NCBI GenBank assembly: GCA_963761615.1
Contig: CAVXGU010000004.1
Coordinates: 744,001 to 808,000, forward strand
DNA: 64,000 nucleotides
From: CAVXGU01 sp963761615
Lineage (GTDB): Bacteria > Acidobacteriota > Vicinamibacteria > Vicinamibacterales > CAVVIG01
Direction: 5' to 3'
Below, piece after piece: positions 49,567-58,926 of the stretch. The notes beneath the pieces were generated by a model. That model did not search any database and was not told where the DNA came from. It worked only from the letters and a program-made list of their open reading frames with translations. Positions within the stretch are counted from its first letter, which is position 1. Each line of letters starts with the position of its first letter. The translations under genes and the position numbers were made by a program.

Positions 49567-50354
49567 ACGCCGTGCAGGACTTCGCCCGGTTCAAGGACGA
49601 CGGCCGCAAGATCTCGATGGTCACGGCGTACGACGCGTGGTCGGCCCGGCTGATCGCCCGCTCACGCGTGGACGCCGTTCTCGTCGGCGACTCGGCCGCG
49701 ATGGTGATGCACGGGCAGAAGACCACCCTCGCGGCGACGGTGGAGCTGATGGCGATGCACACGCGCGCCGTGGCCAGCGCCGTGGCGGGCCGGTTCCTCG
49801 TCGCGGACCTGCCGTTCCTCTCGTACCGCAAGGGCGTGGCGCCGGCGATCGAGGCCGTGGGAGCGCTCGTCACGAGCGGCGCGCAGGCCATCAAGCTGGA
49901 AGGCGTGGACGGCCACGAGGACGTCATCGCGCGCATCGTCGGCTCGGGCGTCCCCGTGATGGGGCACGTGGGCCTGACGCCTCAGGCGATCAACCAGCTC
50001 GGCGGCTACCGCGTCCAGGGACGCGGCGAGGAGGCCGCCGCCGACCTGCGCCGGCAGGCCCGCGCCCTGGAGGATCTCGGCTGCTTCGCCGTCGTGCTGG
50101 AGTGCGTCCCGGCGAACCTCGCCGCGTGCATCACGAGAGCGCTGCACGTCCCGACGATCGGCATCGGCGCCGGGGCCGGCACGGACGGGCAGATTCTGGT
50201 CCTGCAGGATCTCTGGGGCGTGGACGCGAGCCACGTCCCGCGGTTCGTCCGCCGGTACCTGGACGGCGAGCACGTGCTCACGGAGGCGCTGGATCGGTAC
50301 GACGATGACGTCAAGGGCGCGCGATTCCCGGCGCTCGAAGAGAGCTACTCGTGA
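49563..50354 (+). CDS. panB: 3-methyl-2-oxobutanoate hydroxymethyltransferase
   Basis: PanB, 263 residues, the first committed step of pantothenate synthesis: it adds a hydroxymethyl group from 5,10-methylene-tetrahydrofolate to 2-oxoisovalerate, giving ketopantoate. Family motifs are MVTAYDAWSARLIARSRVDAVLVGDSAAMVMHG (metal site), VADLPFLSYRKG, QAIKLEGVDGHEDVIARIVGSGVPVMGHVGLTPQ, LGGYRVQGRG, and IGAGAGTDGQILVLQDLWG. The length is as usual. The ATG at 49563 overlaps the stop of a short upstream ORF. It is the first gene of the panB-panC-coaX operon; the GTGA overlap with panC shows tight coupling. Confidence 0.95.
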   Translation: MNAVQDFARFKDDGRKISMVTAYDAWSARLIARSRVDAVLVGDSAAMVMHGQKTTLAATVELMAMHTRAVASAVAGRFLVADLPFLSYRKGVAPAIEAVGALVTSGAQAIKLEGVDGHEDVIARIVGSGVPVMGHVGLTPQAINQLGGYRVQGRGEEAAADLRRQARALEDLGCFAVVLECVPANLAACITRALHVPTIGIGAGAGTDGQILVLQDLWGVDASHVPRFVRRYLDGEHVLTEALDRYDDDVKGARFPALEESYS

Positions 50355-51127
50355 CCCGCGTGCTCGAATCGCCCCTCGCCTGGCGCGACGAGAGACGGGC
50401 CCAGATGCGCCGCGGCCTGACGCTGGGCTTCGTGCCGACGATGGGCGCCCTGCACGACGGACACCGCTCGCTGGTGCGGTGGAGCACGTCCGAGAACGAC
50501 CTCACGCTGGTGAGCATCTTCGTCAACCCGACGCAGTTCGACGACCCCCGGGATCTGGCCAGGTATCCCCGCACCCTCGACGCCGATCTGGCCCTGCTCG
50601 AAGAGGAGAAGGTCGACTTCCTGTTCCTCCCCGCGGCCGGCGCCCTCTATCCCGACGGGTACCGCTACCGCGTGTCCGAAGTCGAGCAATCGAGGGTGCT
50701 CGAGGGCGCGCACCGGCCGGGGCACTTCGACGGCGTGCTCACCGTCGTCCTCAAGCTGCTCCAGATCGCCTCGGCGGAGCGCGCGTACTTCGGCGAGAAG
50801 GACTGGCAGCAGCTCCAGCTGGTCCAGGGCCTGGTCGAGGCGTTCTTCCTGCCCACCGTCATCGTCGCGTGCCCGACGGTCCGCGAGCCGGACGGCCTGG
50901 CGGTGAGCTCCAGGAACCGGCGGCTGTCGGCCGACGATCGCGCGCGCGCGCCGCTCCTCCACCGGACGCTGTCGTCGGCCCCATCGGCGGGGGCGGCGGC
51001 GGGCTCGCTGGGGGACGCTGGCTTCGCCGTCGACTACGTGGAGGACCGGGACGGCCGGCGACTCGCGGCGGTCAGGCTCGGAGCCGTCCGGCTCATCGAC
51101 AACGTGGCGGTGAGGGATTGCGCATGA
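50351..51127 (+). CDS. panC: pantothenate synthetase (pantoate-beta-alanine ligase)
   Basis: PanC, 258 residues, which joins pantoate and beta-alanine using ATP to make pantothenate. Motifs: TLGFVPTMGALHDGHRSLV (MGALHxGH), SIFVNPTQF, EGAHRPGHFDGVLTVVLKLLQI, AYFGEKDWQQL (KD ATP site), REPDGLAVSSRNRRLS. It is slightly short compared with the usual 280, mostly in the C-terminal domain. It starts with GTG at 50351 in the panB stop (GTGA) and overlaps coaX by ATGA. panD, which makes beta-alanine, is not in the window. Confidence 0.95.
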   Translation: MTRVLESPLAWRDERRAQMRRGLTLGFVPTMGALHDGHRSLVRWSTSENDLTLVSIFVNPTQFDDPRDLARYPRTLDADLALLEEEKVDFLFLPAAGALYPDGYRYRVSEVEQSRVLEGAHRPGHFDGVLTVVLKLLQIASAERAYFGEKDWQQLQLVQGLVEAFFLPTVIVACPTVREPDGLAVSSRNRRLSADDRARAPLLHRTLSSAPSAGAAAGSLGDAGFAVDYVEDRDGRRLAAVRLGAVRLIDNVAVRDCA

Positions 51128-51954
51128 TGCTGACGCTCGACGTGGGCAACAGCCAGATCTTCGGAGGCGTGTTCGAGGACGGCCGGTTGACCATCCGGTT
51201 CCGCAAGGAGTCGCGCCCGTCCCAGTCGTCGGACGAATTCGGCCTGTTCCTCCGGAGCGTCGTCCGGGAAAACGGCGGCGATCCCGCCGGGATCGACCGG
51301 ATCGCGATGTGCTCGGTGGTGCCGGACGCGCTGTATCCGCTGCGGAGCTGCTGCCGGAAGTACTTCGGGATCGATCCGTTCGTGCTGCAGGCGGGCGCGC
51401 GGACCGGGCTCCGCATTCACTACCGCAACCCCCTCGAAGTGGGGCCCGATCGGATTGCCAATGCCATCGGAGCGGCCCATCTGTACCCGGACCGCCACTT
51501 GATCATCGTGGATCTCGGAACGGCGACCACCGTGGACGTCGTGCGGGGAGGGCGGGACTATCTGGGCGGGATCATCCTGCCGGGGCTTCGGATGGCCATG
51601 AAGGCGCTGGAGCAGAACACGGCCCGCCTGCCGACGGTGGAGATCGCGCCGCCCGCGGAGCTGATCGGGCGCTCGACGGTGGAGGGCATCCAGTCCGGCC
51701 TGTACTTCGGCCACCGCGCCGCGATCAGGGAGCTGGCGCGGGACATCCGGGAGCGGGCGTTTCCGAACGAGCCGGTCCTGCTCGTCGGCACCGGCGGCTT
51801 CTCCCGGCTCTTCGAAGGCGAGAAGGTCTTCGACGCGCTGGTGCCCGACCTCGTCCTGATCGGGCTCGAACGGGCGCTGGCCCTCAACGAGGGCGCGAGC
51901 CGGCGCTGGGTTCCGCCGGCCGACGCGGGCGACTGGGAACAGCGCGGGAGGTAG
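51124..51954 (+). CDS. coaX: type III pantothenate kinase
   Basis: CoaX, 276 residues, phosphorylates pantothenate as the first step of CoA synthesis. Type III kinases are of the ASKHA fold: LTLDVGNSQIFGGVF (phosphate 1), MCSVVPDALYPL, GPDRIANAIGAA, IVDLGTATTVDVV (phosphate 2), GGIILPGLRMAMKALEQNTARLP, and LVGTGGFSRL (adenosine motif). It completes the operon with panB and panC. The last codons (EQRGR and stop) are the first, degenerate copy of a 31-32-bp tandem repeat that follows, so the C-terminus may have been reshaped by repeat spread. Confidence 0.95.
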   Translation: MMLTLDVGNSQIFGGVFEDGRLTIRFRKESRPSQSSDEFGLFLRSVVRENGGDPAGIDRIAMCSVVPDALYPLRSCCRKYFGIDPFVLQAGARTGLRIHYRNPLEVGPDRIANAIGAAHLYPDRHLIIVDLGTATTVDVVRGGRDYLGGIILPGLRMAMKALEQNTARLPTVEIAPPAELIGRSTVEGIQSGLYFGHRAAIRELARDIRERAFPNEPVLLVGTGGFSRLFEGEKVFDALVPDLVLIGLERALALNEGASRRWVPPADAGDWEQRGR

Positions 51955-52080
51955 GAACAGCGCGGGATGTAGCGTGGACCTTCAGGAAACAGCGCGGGAT
52001 GTAGCGCGGACCTTCAGGAAACAGCGCAGGTTGAGCGCGGACCCTCAGGAAAGAGCGCGGGATGTAGCGCGGACCTTCAG
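51955..52080. repeat. four 31/32-bp tandem repeats ending in the dispersed palindrome (copy C)
   Basis: Units at 51955-51985, 51986-52017, 52018-52048 and 52049-52080 share AGCGCGGGATGTAGCGCGG and CCTTCAG; a partial unit is the end of coaX. The last one continues into palindrome GCGGACCTTCAGGTCCGC at 52069-52086, the same palindrome as in copies A and B. The GNAT stop codon lies within this palindrome. Confidence 0.8.
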
Positions 52081-52625
52081 GTCCGCCGTGGCGGCAGGTC
52101 CTTGCGCAGGACCTCGAAGACCAGGTCGTCGCGCCGCGGCAGTCCGAACCGCTCGTCTCCGTATGGAAAGGGCTTGCGGGCGCCCGTGCGCCGGTAACCC
52201 CGGCGCTCGTACCAGGCGATGAGCTCGGGCCGCTGGGCGATGACGGTCATGTGCATCGATCGCGAGGTCCACCTGGCGATCGCCCAGTGCTCGGCCGCCT
52301 CGAGGAGCTGGCGGCCGAGACCAGCCGCCTGCATGCTCGGCCGCACCGTGAGCATGCCCAGATAGCAGTCGTCGCCGTCGCCGGTGCGCTCGAGGAGCAC
52401 GCAGCCCGCGAGCGCGCCGTCGCGCTCGTGCACGAGGATGACGGCACCGGGCCTGGCGATCGTCTCGGCGAGTCCGGTGACGTCGACGCGCTGTCCGCCG
52501 AGCAGGTCGGCCTCGGTGGTCCAGCCGGCCTTGCTGCTGTCGCCGCGGTACGCGGAATTGACGAGGGCCGCCAGGGCGGGGGCATCGCCGGCTGCCGCCA
52601 CGCGAACCGCCAGGCCGCCCGTCAC
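52077..52625 (-). CDS. GNAT-family acetyltransferase
   Basis: A 182-residue N-acetyltransferase: AVRVAAAGDAPALAALVNSAYRG, DGALAGCVLLERTGDGDDCYLGMLTVRPSMQAAGLGRQLLEAAEHWA (acetyl-CoA site: RPSMQAAGLGRQLL) and ELIAWYERRGYRRTGARKPFPY. It probably acetylates a small amine or peptide; the acceptor is unknown. GGAGG six bases before GTG 52625 is better than the ATG 52655 with no ribosome site. The stop codon comes from the dispersed palindrome at 52069-52086. Convergent with the coaX operon, divergent from the oligopeptide importer. Confidence 0.85.
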   Translation of the reverse strand: MTGGLAVRVAAAGDAPALAALVNSAYRGDSSKAGWTTEADLLGGQRVDVTGLAETIARPGAVILVHERDGALAGCVLLERTGDGDDCYLGMLTVRPSMQAAGLGRQLLEAAEHWAIARWTSRSMHMTVIAQRPELIAWYERRGYRRTGARKPFPYGDERFGLPRRDDLVFEVLRKDLPPRRT

Positions 52626-52768
52626 GCGCGGCCTCCAGCCGTCATGGAGGCCCATTCTAGGGTGGCGGGCCCTGCGGTCAAGGGCCGGGGACCGGCTCCG
52701 GCGAGCAAACGGGGAATGATAGGATGCGTCCGCGGGACCATTTTTCACGTCGAAACGGGAGAGGATTG

Positions 52769-54730
52769 ATGCGTCAACTCTGCAGCTCGGCCCTCGTCGC
52801 GGCGCTCGCGGCCTCCATGACGGCCTGCGGAGGCTCCAGCCAGGCGCCGGAGGTCGAAGCGCCGCCGGCCGCGGTCGCCACCAGCCAGGCGCCTGTTTCG
52901 ATGAACAAGGACGACTACCCGGTGTTTCCGGACAAGGATGCCGGGGCGGACCCGTCGGTCCCCGCGGACCAGGGTGGGAAGGGGTTCACCGGCGAAGGCT
53001 GGCAGACGAACACCGACTTCGACCTCATCGGCGATCCGCACGCCGTCAAGGGCGGGACCATGACCCAGTACGCCCCCGACTTTCCCGGCACCCTCCGCAT
53101 GTTCGGTCCCGAGTCCAACAGCGCGCTGAACTACACGATTCAGCCGATGGTGTACGAGTCGCTGCTCAACATCGACCCCACCACGCTGAACTTCATCCCC
53201 TCGCTCGCCACCCACTGGCAGATCTCGGCCGACCACCTGACGTACCGCTTCCGGATCGATCCGAACGCCCGCTGGTCGGACGGCCAGCCCGTGACGGCGG
53301 ACGACGTCGTGGCGACCTGGCAGCTGATGATGGACAAGGGTCTCGAGGATCCGAGCGAGCAGCTCGTGTTCGGAAAGTTCGAACAGCCGGTCGCCGAGAG
53401 CAAGTACATCGTGCGCGTCCACAGCAAGGTGCTGAACTGGCGCAACTTCCTGTACTTCTCGGGCATGTCCATCATGCCGGCGCACGTGCTGAAGACGGTC
53501 GACGGCGCGACGTACCTCAAGGACTACAACTTCAAGCTGCTCCCCGGCACGGGCGCCTACACGATCACGGAGGCCGACGTCGACAAGGGCAAGTCCGTGA
53601 CGATCGAGCGCCGCAAGAACGGCTACTGGGCACAGGGCTACCGCCGGAACGTCGGGCTCAACAACTTCGATCGGGTTCGCTTCACGGTCATCCGCGACTC
53701 GAACCTCGCATTCGAGCGGTTCAAGAAGGGCGATCTGGACCTGTACTACGTGGGCATCGCGCGCCAGTGGGTCGAGGAATTGAACTTCGACAAGGTCCAG
53801 CGCGGACTGATTCAGAAGCGGAAGATCTACAACGACGCACCGAACGGTATCGCGGGCCTCGCGTTCAACACGCGGCGCGCGCCGTGGGACGACGTGCGCG
53901 TCCGCGAGGCGTTCGCCCACCTGATGAACCGCCCGCTGATGATCCAGAAGCTCTTCTACAACGAATATCTGCCGCTCGACTCCTACTATCCGGGCAGCGT
54001 GTACCAGAACCCCAACGATCCGAAGATGGCCTACGATCCGCAGGCGGCGCTCAAGCTGCTCGCCGACGCCGGATGGAAGGACCACGACTCGGACGGCCGG
54101 CTGGTCAAGAATGGCCAGCCGCTGACGATGGAGCTGCTGTACTACGACAAGACCCAGGAAACGTACCTGACGGTGTACCAGGACGACCTCAGGAGGGTCG
54201 GGATCACGATGAACCTGCGGCTGGTGACGCCGGAGACGCAGTTCAAGCTGATCATGGACCGCCAGTTCGACGTGACCGCCACCGGCTGGGGCGCGCTGCT
54301 CTTTCCGAACCCCGAGACGTCCTACCAGTCGAGCCTCGCCGATCAGAAGAACAACAACAACATCACCGGGTTCAAGGATCCGCACGTCGACGAGCTGCTC
54401 GCACAGTACGACAAGGAGTTCGATCAGTCGAAGCGTGCGGCGATCATCCAGCAGATCGATCTCATCCTCGCCAACGCGCACGACTACGCCCTCCAGTGGT
54501 ACGGCCCGTACCAGCGCTTCGCCTACTGGAACCGGTTCGGCCACCCCGACAGCTACCTGACGCGGGTCGGTGACTACACGGACGTGCTGACGCTCTGGTG
54601 GGTGGACCCCCAGAAGCAGGCGGCCCTCGATCACGCGCTGCGGGACGATTCGGTGAAGCTGCCGGTCGGCCAGACCGAAGTGCGCTACTGGCAGGAGCAC
54701 GCGAAGGCGGAACCGCCGACCGGGCAGTGA
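52769..54730 (+). CDS. peptide/oligopeptide ABC transporter substrate-binding lipoprotein (OppA/DppA-like)
   Basis: A 653-residue family 5 binding lipoprotein. Signal peptide and lipobox end at Cys20 (MTAC). SBP_bac_5 pattern: YTIQPMVYESLLNIDPTTLNFIPSLATHWQISADHLTYRFRIDPNARWSDGQPVTADDVVATW, LPGTGAYTITEADVDKGKSVTIERRKNGYWAQ, IAGLAFNTRRAPWDDVRVREAFAHLMNR. The closing part (DYALQWYGPYQRFAYWNRFGHPDSYLTRV) resembles the YejA-type group. GGGAGAGGA upstream of ATG 52769. It captures peptides (substrate unproven) for the two permeases that follow, with GTGA coupling to the next gene. Confidence 0.9.
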   Translation: MRQLCSSALVAALAASMTACGGSSQAPEVEAPPAAVATSQAPVSMNKDDYPVFPDKDAGADPSVPADQGGKGFTGEGWQTNTDFDLIGDPHAVKGGTMTQYAPDFPGTLRMFGPESNSALNYTIQPMVYESLLNIDPTTLNFIPSLATHWQISADHLTYRFRIDPNARWSDGQPVTADDVVATWQLMMDKGLEDPSEQLVFGKFEQPVAESKYIVRVHSKVLNWRNFLYFSGMSIMPAHVLKTVDGATYLKDYNFKLLPGTGAYTITEADVDKGKSVTIERRKNGYWAQGYRRNVGLNNFDRVRFTVIRDSNLAFERFKKGDLDLYYVGIARQWVEELNFDKVQRGLIQKRKIYNDAPNGIAGLAFNTRRAPWDDVRVREAFAHLMNRPLMIQKLFYNEYLPLDSYYPGSVYQNPNDPKMAYDPQAALKLLADAGWKDHDSDGRLVKNGQPLTMELLYYDKTQETYLTVYQDDLRRVGITMNLRLVTPETQFKLIMDRQFDVTATGWGALLFPNPETSYQSSLADQKNNNNITGFKDPHVDELLAQYDKEFDQSKRAAIIQQIDLILANAHDYALQWYGPYQRFAYWNRFGHPDSYLTRVGDYTDVLTLWWVDPQKQAALDHALRDDSVKLPVGQTEVRYWQEHAKAEPPTGQ

Positions 54731-55740
54731 CGACCTACTTCCTCAGACGCCTCTTGCTCGTCGTCCCGACGTTCATCGGGATCACGATGGCGGTCTTCGT
54801 CGTGATGCAGATCGTGCCGGGCGGCCCGGTCGAGCGGCGCATCATGGAGATCGAACGCTCGGCCAACGCGAGGGGCGGCGGCGGCCGGGTGGAACTGCCC
54901 GAAGATGCGATCGAGCAGATTCGCGCGTACTACGGGTTCGACAAGCCGATTTACGTCCGCTACGGCCGGTGGCTGTGGAACGTTCTGCACCTCAACCTCG
55001 GGAACTCGTACATCTACCAGGATCCCGTCTGGGACGTCATCGCGGCCCGGTTTCCCGTCTCGATCTTCATCGGCGTGACCGGCTTTCTCCTGAGCTACCT
55101 GATCTGCATTCCACTCGGCGTCTTCAAGGCCATCCACCACGGCAGCCGGTTCGACTTCGTCAGCAGCTTCATCGTCTTCCTGGGCTACTCGATCCCCGGA
55201 TGGGCCCTCGGGACGGCGCTGCTCGTGCTGTTCGGAGGCGGCAGCTTCTGGAACGTGTTCCCCCTCGGCGGCTTCCGCCCCGACAACTGGGACTACCTGA
55301 GCCTGGGCGCCAGGATCTACCAGCAGGTGCGGTACATGTTCCTGCCCGTGCTGTGCTACATGGTGGGCTCGTTCGCGACCCTGACCATCCTGACCAAGAA
55401 CTCGCTGATGGAGAACCTGGGACAGGACTACGTCCGCACGGCGTTCGCGAAAGGCCTGCCCGAGCGGCGCGTCATCTTCGTGCACGCCCTGCGTAACTCC
55501 CTGATCCCCCTCGCGACGGGCCTGGGCCAGGTGTTCAGCCTGATTCTCGCCGGCTCGTTCCTCATCGAGCGGGTGTTCAACATCGACGGGATGGGCTACC
55601 TCGGCTACACGGCGATCCTGCAGCGCGACTACCCGGTCGCCCTGGGCATCCTGGTGATCGGCAGCGTGCTGATGCTGCTGGGCAACATCTTCTCGGACAT
55701 CATCTACGCGTTCGTCGATCCCCGGATCCGCTTCAAATGA
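54727..55740 (+). CDS. peptide ABC transporter permease (DppB/YejB-like)
   Basis: A 337-residue inner-membrane permease with about six helices. It starts with the typical FLRRLLLVVPTFIGITMAVFVVMQIVPGGPVE and has the cytoplasmic EAA-type loop ENLGQDYVRTAFAKGLPERRVIFVHALRNSLIP, where it contacts the ATPase. The GTG start at 54727 overlaps the binding-protein stop (GTGA), and its own stop overlaps the next permease ATG (ATGA). It forms half of the channel with the second permease. The YejB-type segment around GGGGRVELPEDAIEQIRAYYGFDKPIYVRYGRWL supports the YejABEF-like class. Confidence 0.9.
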   Translation: MTTYFLRRLLLVVPTFIGITMAVFVVMQIVPGGPVERRIMEIERSANARGGGGRVELPEDAIEQIRAYYGFDKPIYVRYGRWLWNVLHLNLGNSYIYQDPVWDVIAARFPVSIFIGVTGFLLSYLICIPLGVFKAIHHGSRFDFVSSFIVFLGYSIPGWALGTALLVLFGGGSFWNVFPLGGFRPDNWDYLSLGARIYQQVRYMFLPVLCYMVGSFATLTILTKNSLMENLGQDYVRTAFAKGLPERRVIFVHALRNSLIPLATGLGQVFSLILAGSFLIERVFNIDGMGYLGYTAILQRDYPVALGILVIGSVLMLLGNIFSDIIYAFVDPRIRFK

Positions 55741-56938
55741 CCGAGCCCGTTCGGCAGCCCGTGCCGCCCGACGCGGCCCGCACGATCGCGCCGTCGCCGG
55801 AGCCGCCGCTCGCCGGCGGGCCCCCGGGCCCGCCCCTCGACGTGCCGTCGCACGTCCCGGAGCACGCGCCGCCCCCCGAATCCCTCTTCCGCAAGCGCGT
55901 TCGCAAGTTCCGCCGGCTGAAGCGCGGGTACTGGTCGTTTCTCCTGATCGTCGGGGCGTACCTCGTCTCGTTCCTGCTGCCGGTCCTCGCCAACCGGACC
56001 GCGCTCGTCGTCAAGCACGACGGTCGCTACTACTTTCCGATCCTTCGCTATCACTCGGCCGGGGACCTCGGCCAGAGCGGCCTCGGCGAACCGAGGTACC
56101 GCGCCCTGAAGCAGCAGTACGCCCAGGCGGGACAGGGCGACTGGGTGTTGATGCCGCCGATTCCATACGGGCCGGACGAGTCCCTGCTCGAGCTGCCCGG
56201 CGCCCCGCCGCAGGCGCCCTCGCCCAGCCATCCGTTCGGGACCGACGACCGGGCGCGCGACGTGCTGGTGCGGCTGGCCTACGGGTTCAACATCTCGCTG
56301 ACCTTCGCGCTCCTGGTCGCGATCTTCGGCAACAGCATCGGCATCGCCGTGGGGGCGTGCCTGGGTACTTCAGCGGCAAGGTCGACCTGCTGGGTCAGCG
56401 TGCGATCGAGATCTGGTCGTCGCTCCCGTTCCTCTACACGATCATCATCGTCAGCTCGATCGTGGTCCCCGTGTACCTGCCGGGACGCAGCCAGCTCGTG
56501 CAGCCGTCGTTCTGGCTCCTCGTGTTCATCCTGGCCATCTTCGACTGGATGGGGATGACCTTCTACATCCGCGGCGAGTTCTACCGCGAGAAGGCCAAGG
56601 ACTACGTCGGCGCCGCGATCGTCACGGGCGTGTCCGAGGCCGGCATCATGTTCCGCCACATCCTGCCGAACGCCCTGACGCCGGTCATTTCCTTCGCCCC
56701 GTTCGAGATCGTGGCCAACATCAGCGCGCTCGTGGCCCTGGACTTCCTCGGTTTCGGCCTGCCGGCGCCGACGCCGAGCTGGGGCGAGCTGATCGGCCAG
56801 GGCATGAACAACCTGACCAAGTGGTGGCTCGTGTTCTTTCCCCTCGGCGTGATGTTCGTGACGCTGCTGCTGGTGGTGTTCATCGGCGAGGCGGTGCGCG
56901 AGGCCTTCGACCCGAAGGAGTACTCGCGGCTGCGATGA
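55737..56938 (+). CDS. peptide ABC transporter permease (DppC/YejE-like; one frameshift)
   Basis: The second permease, split by one missing base. From ATG 55737 a long Pro-rich tail precedes TM1 (YWSFLLIVGAYLVSFLLPVL) and the large periplasmic loop, as in YejE. The frame runs to IGIAVGACLG at about 56362-56365; adding one G gives [33 protein letters not shown] in the next frame. The EAA-like loop KDYVGAAIVTGVSEAGIMFRHILPNALTP is intact. It ends at 56938. Repaired length is about 400 residues. The importer is complete once this error is fixed. Confidence 0.85.
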
Positions 56939-57909
56939 CGCCCCTGCTGCAGATCCGCGGACTGCGGACACACTTCCACACCGAGGCCGGCACGGCGAAG
57001 GCCGTGGACGGCGTCGATCTCGACATCATGCCGGGCGAGGTCCTCGGGCTCGTGGGCGAGTCGGGGTCGGGGAAGAGCGTCACCGCGCTCAGCGTCCTCC
57101 GCCTCATTCCCGATCCGCCGGGGCGGATCGTCGCCGGCGAAATTCACTTCAAGGGGCGCGACCTGCTGCGCCTGTCCTGGGAGGAGGTGCGCGCGGTCCG
57201 CGGCCGCGAGATCAGCATGATCTTCCAGGAGCCGATGACGTCGCTGAACCCGGTCTTCACGGTCGGGATGCAGGTCATGGAGATGCTGTTCGCCCACGAG
57301 CACCTCGCGAAGGCCGAAGCCCACCGGCGCGCCGTCGAGATGCTGACGCTCGTCGGCATTCCCGACGCGGCGACGCGCATGACGCAGTACCCGCACGAGC
57401 TCTCGGGCGGCATGCGCCAGCGCGTCATGATCGCGATCGCCCTGATCCTGAGTCCCGCGCTGCTCATCGCCGACGAGCCGACGACGGCGCTGGATGTGAC
57501 CATCCAGGCGCAGATCCTCGACCTGATGCTCGACATGAAGGCGCGCGCCGAGGCGTCGGCCATCCTCCTCATCACACACAACCTCGCCGTGGTCGCCGAG
57601 ACCTGCGACCGCGTCGCGGTGATGTACGGCGGAAAGCTGCAGGAGGTGGCGCCGGTCCGCGAGTTGTTCGAGCGCCCGCTCCATCCCTACACCCGCGGCC
57701 TGCTGGCGTCGCTGCCGCGGGTCGACGGCCCCAGGGCCGATCGGCTGACGACCGTGCCGGGGGCCGTGCCGGACATCCTGGAGATGCCGAAGGGCTGCAA
57801 GTTCGTGACCCGCTGCAGCGAGCGCTTCGAGCCCTGCGCCGATATCGAGCCGGCGCTCCGCGAAGTCGAACCGGGCCACTGGGTCCGATGCCACCTGTAC
57901 GGATCCTGA
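56935..57909 (+). CDS. peptide ABC transporter ATP-binding protein (DppD-like)
   Basis: A 324-residue ATPase. Walker A GESGSGKSV, Q-loop IFQEPMTSLNPVFTV, ABC signature LSGGMRQRVMIAIAL, Walker B LLIADEPTTALDVTIQAQIL, His switch LITHNLAVVAE. C-terminal oligopeptide-type extension with the Cys residues GCKFVTRCSERFEPC, which bind an iron-sulfur cluster in some homologs. ATG 56935 overlaps the permease stop (ATGA) and its own stop overlaps the next ATG by one base (TGATG). It powers peptide import with the DppF-like protein. Confidence 0.93.
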   Translation: MTPLLQIRGLRTHFHTEAGTAKAVDGVDLDIMPGEVLGLVGESGSGKSVTALSVLRLIPDPPGRIVAGEIHFKGRDLLRLSWEEVRAVRGREISMIFQEPMTSLNPVFTVGMQVMEMLFAHEHLAKAEAHRRAVEMLTLVGIPDAATRMTQYPHELSGGMRQRVMIAIALILSPALLIADEPTTALDVTIQAQILDLMLDMKARAEASAILLITHNLAVVAETCDRVAVMYGGKLQEVAPVRELFERPLHPYTRGLLASLPRVDGPRADRLTTVPGAVPDILEMPKGCKFVTRCSERFEPCADIEPALREVEPGHWVRCHLYGS

Positions 57910-58922
57910 TGGCCGACGCGCCCACCCCGATCCTCGACGTTCAGGACCTGCAGGTCCGCTTCCCGGTGTTCGGCGGGATCGTGCCGCGGAAACAGGCCGA
58001 AGTGCGCGCCGTGGACGGGGTGTCGCTGACGGTCGGGAGCGGCGAGACGGTCGGGCTGGTCGGCGAGTCGGGCTGCGGCAAGACCACCGTCGGCCGCGCC
58101 ATCGTCAACATCCTGCGCGCGATGAACTACCGCGTCGAGGTGGACGGGCGCGTGCTCTATCGCCACGCGGACGGCGTGGTCGATCTGGCCCGACTCAGCC
58201 GGCGGCAGATGGCCCGATACCGGGCCGATCTCCAGATGGTGTTCCAGGATCCGTACTCGTCGCTCAATCCGCGGATGACCGTGGGGCAGATCGTCGAGGA
58301 GCCGCTGCGCATCCACACGCGCGAGTCGGCCGCCGAACGGCGCGACCGGGTCCGGTGGCTGCTCGAAAAGGTGAGGCTCTCGCCCGAGCACGCCGCGCGC
58401 TACCCGCACGAGTTCTCCGGCGGACAGCGGCAGCGGATTGGAATCGCGCGGGCGCTCGCCACGAACCCGAAGGTGGTGATCGCCGACGAGCCGGTGAGCG
58501 CCCTGGACGTGTCGATTCAGGCGCAGGTGATCAACCTGCTGCAGGACCTCCAGCAGGAGTTCGGCCTGTCGTACCTCTTCATCTCGCACGACCTGTCGGT
58601 CGTCCGCCACATCTCGAACCGGATCTTCGTGATGTACCTCGGGCAGATCGTGGAGTTCGGCCCGGCCGAGATGATCTACCGCCGGCCGCTCCACCCGTAC
58701 TCGCGGATGCTCCTCGCGGCGGTGCCGCGGCCGGACCCGTCCCGCCGGCACGCGCACCGCGTGCGGCTCACCGGCGACCTGCCGTCGCCGCTCAACAAGC
58801 CATCCGGCTGCCCGTTCCGGACGCGCTGCCCGATCGCCCGCCCGGAATGCGCCGACGCCGTCCCACCGCTCGAGCTCCGCGACGGGCGCTGGGTCGCCTG
58901 TCCCTATTCGGAGGTGGAGTGA
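57909..58922 (+). CDS. peptide ABC transporter ATP-binding protein (DppF-like)
   Basis: A 337-residue second ATPase of the importer. Walker [16 protein letters not shown]-loop [17 protein letters not shown], signature [15 protein letters not shown], Walker [20 protein letters not shown], His switch [11 protein letters not shown]. The C-terminal oligopeptide extension ends [16 protein letters not shown]. It forms the ATPase pair with the DppD-like protein. The ATG at 57909 is the last base of the upstream TGA. It ends the five-gene operon; a region of inverted GTGATGGGG repeats follows. Confidence 0.93.
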   Translation: MADAPTPILDVQDLQVRFPVFGGIVPRKQAEVRAVDGVSLTVGSGETVGLVGESGCGKTTVGRAIVNILRAMNYRVEVDGRVLYRHADGVVDLARLSRRQMARYRADLQMVFQDPYSSLNPRMTVGQIVEEPLRIHTRESAAERRDRVRWLLEKVRLSPEHAARYPHEFSGGQRQRIGIARALATNPKVVIADEPVSALDVSIQAQVINLLQDLQQEFGLSYLFISHDLSVVRHISNRIFVMYLGQIVEFGPAEMIYRRPLHPYSRMLLAAVPRPDPSRRHAHRVRLTGDLPSPLNKPSGCPFRTRCPIARPECADAVPPLELRDGRWVACPYSEVE

Positions 58923-58926
58923 GGAG

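Noticed and set aside
51955..52080. CRISPR-like tandem spacing of 31-32 bp
   Set aside because: The units are contiguous with no unique spacers, and no cas genes are nearby. It is a simple tandem repeat.
52769..58922. Nickel or dipeptide specificity of the ABC importer
   Set aside because: The components are clear, but binding-protein sequence alone does not fix the substrate, so gene symbols such as nikA or dppA are not given.
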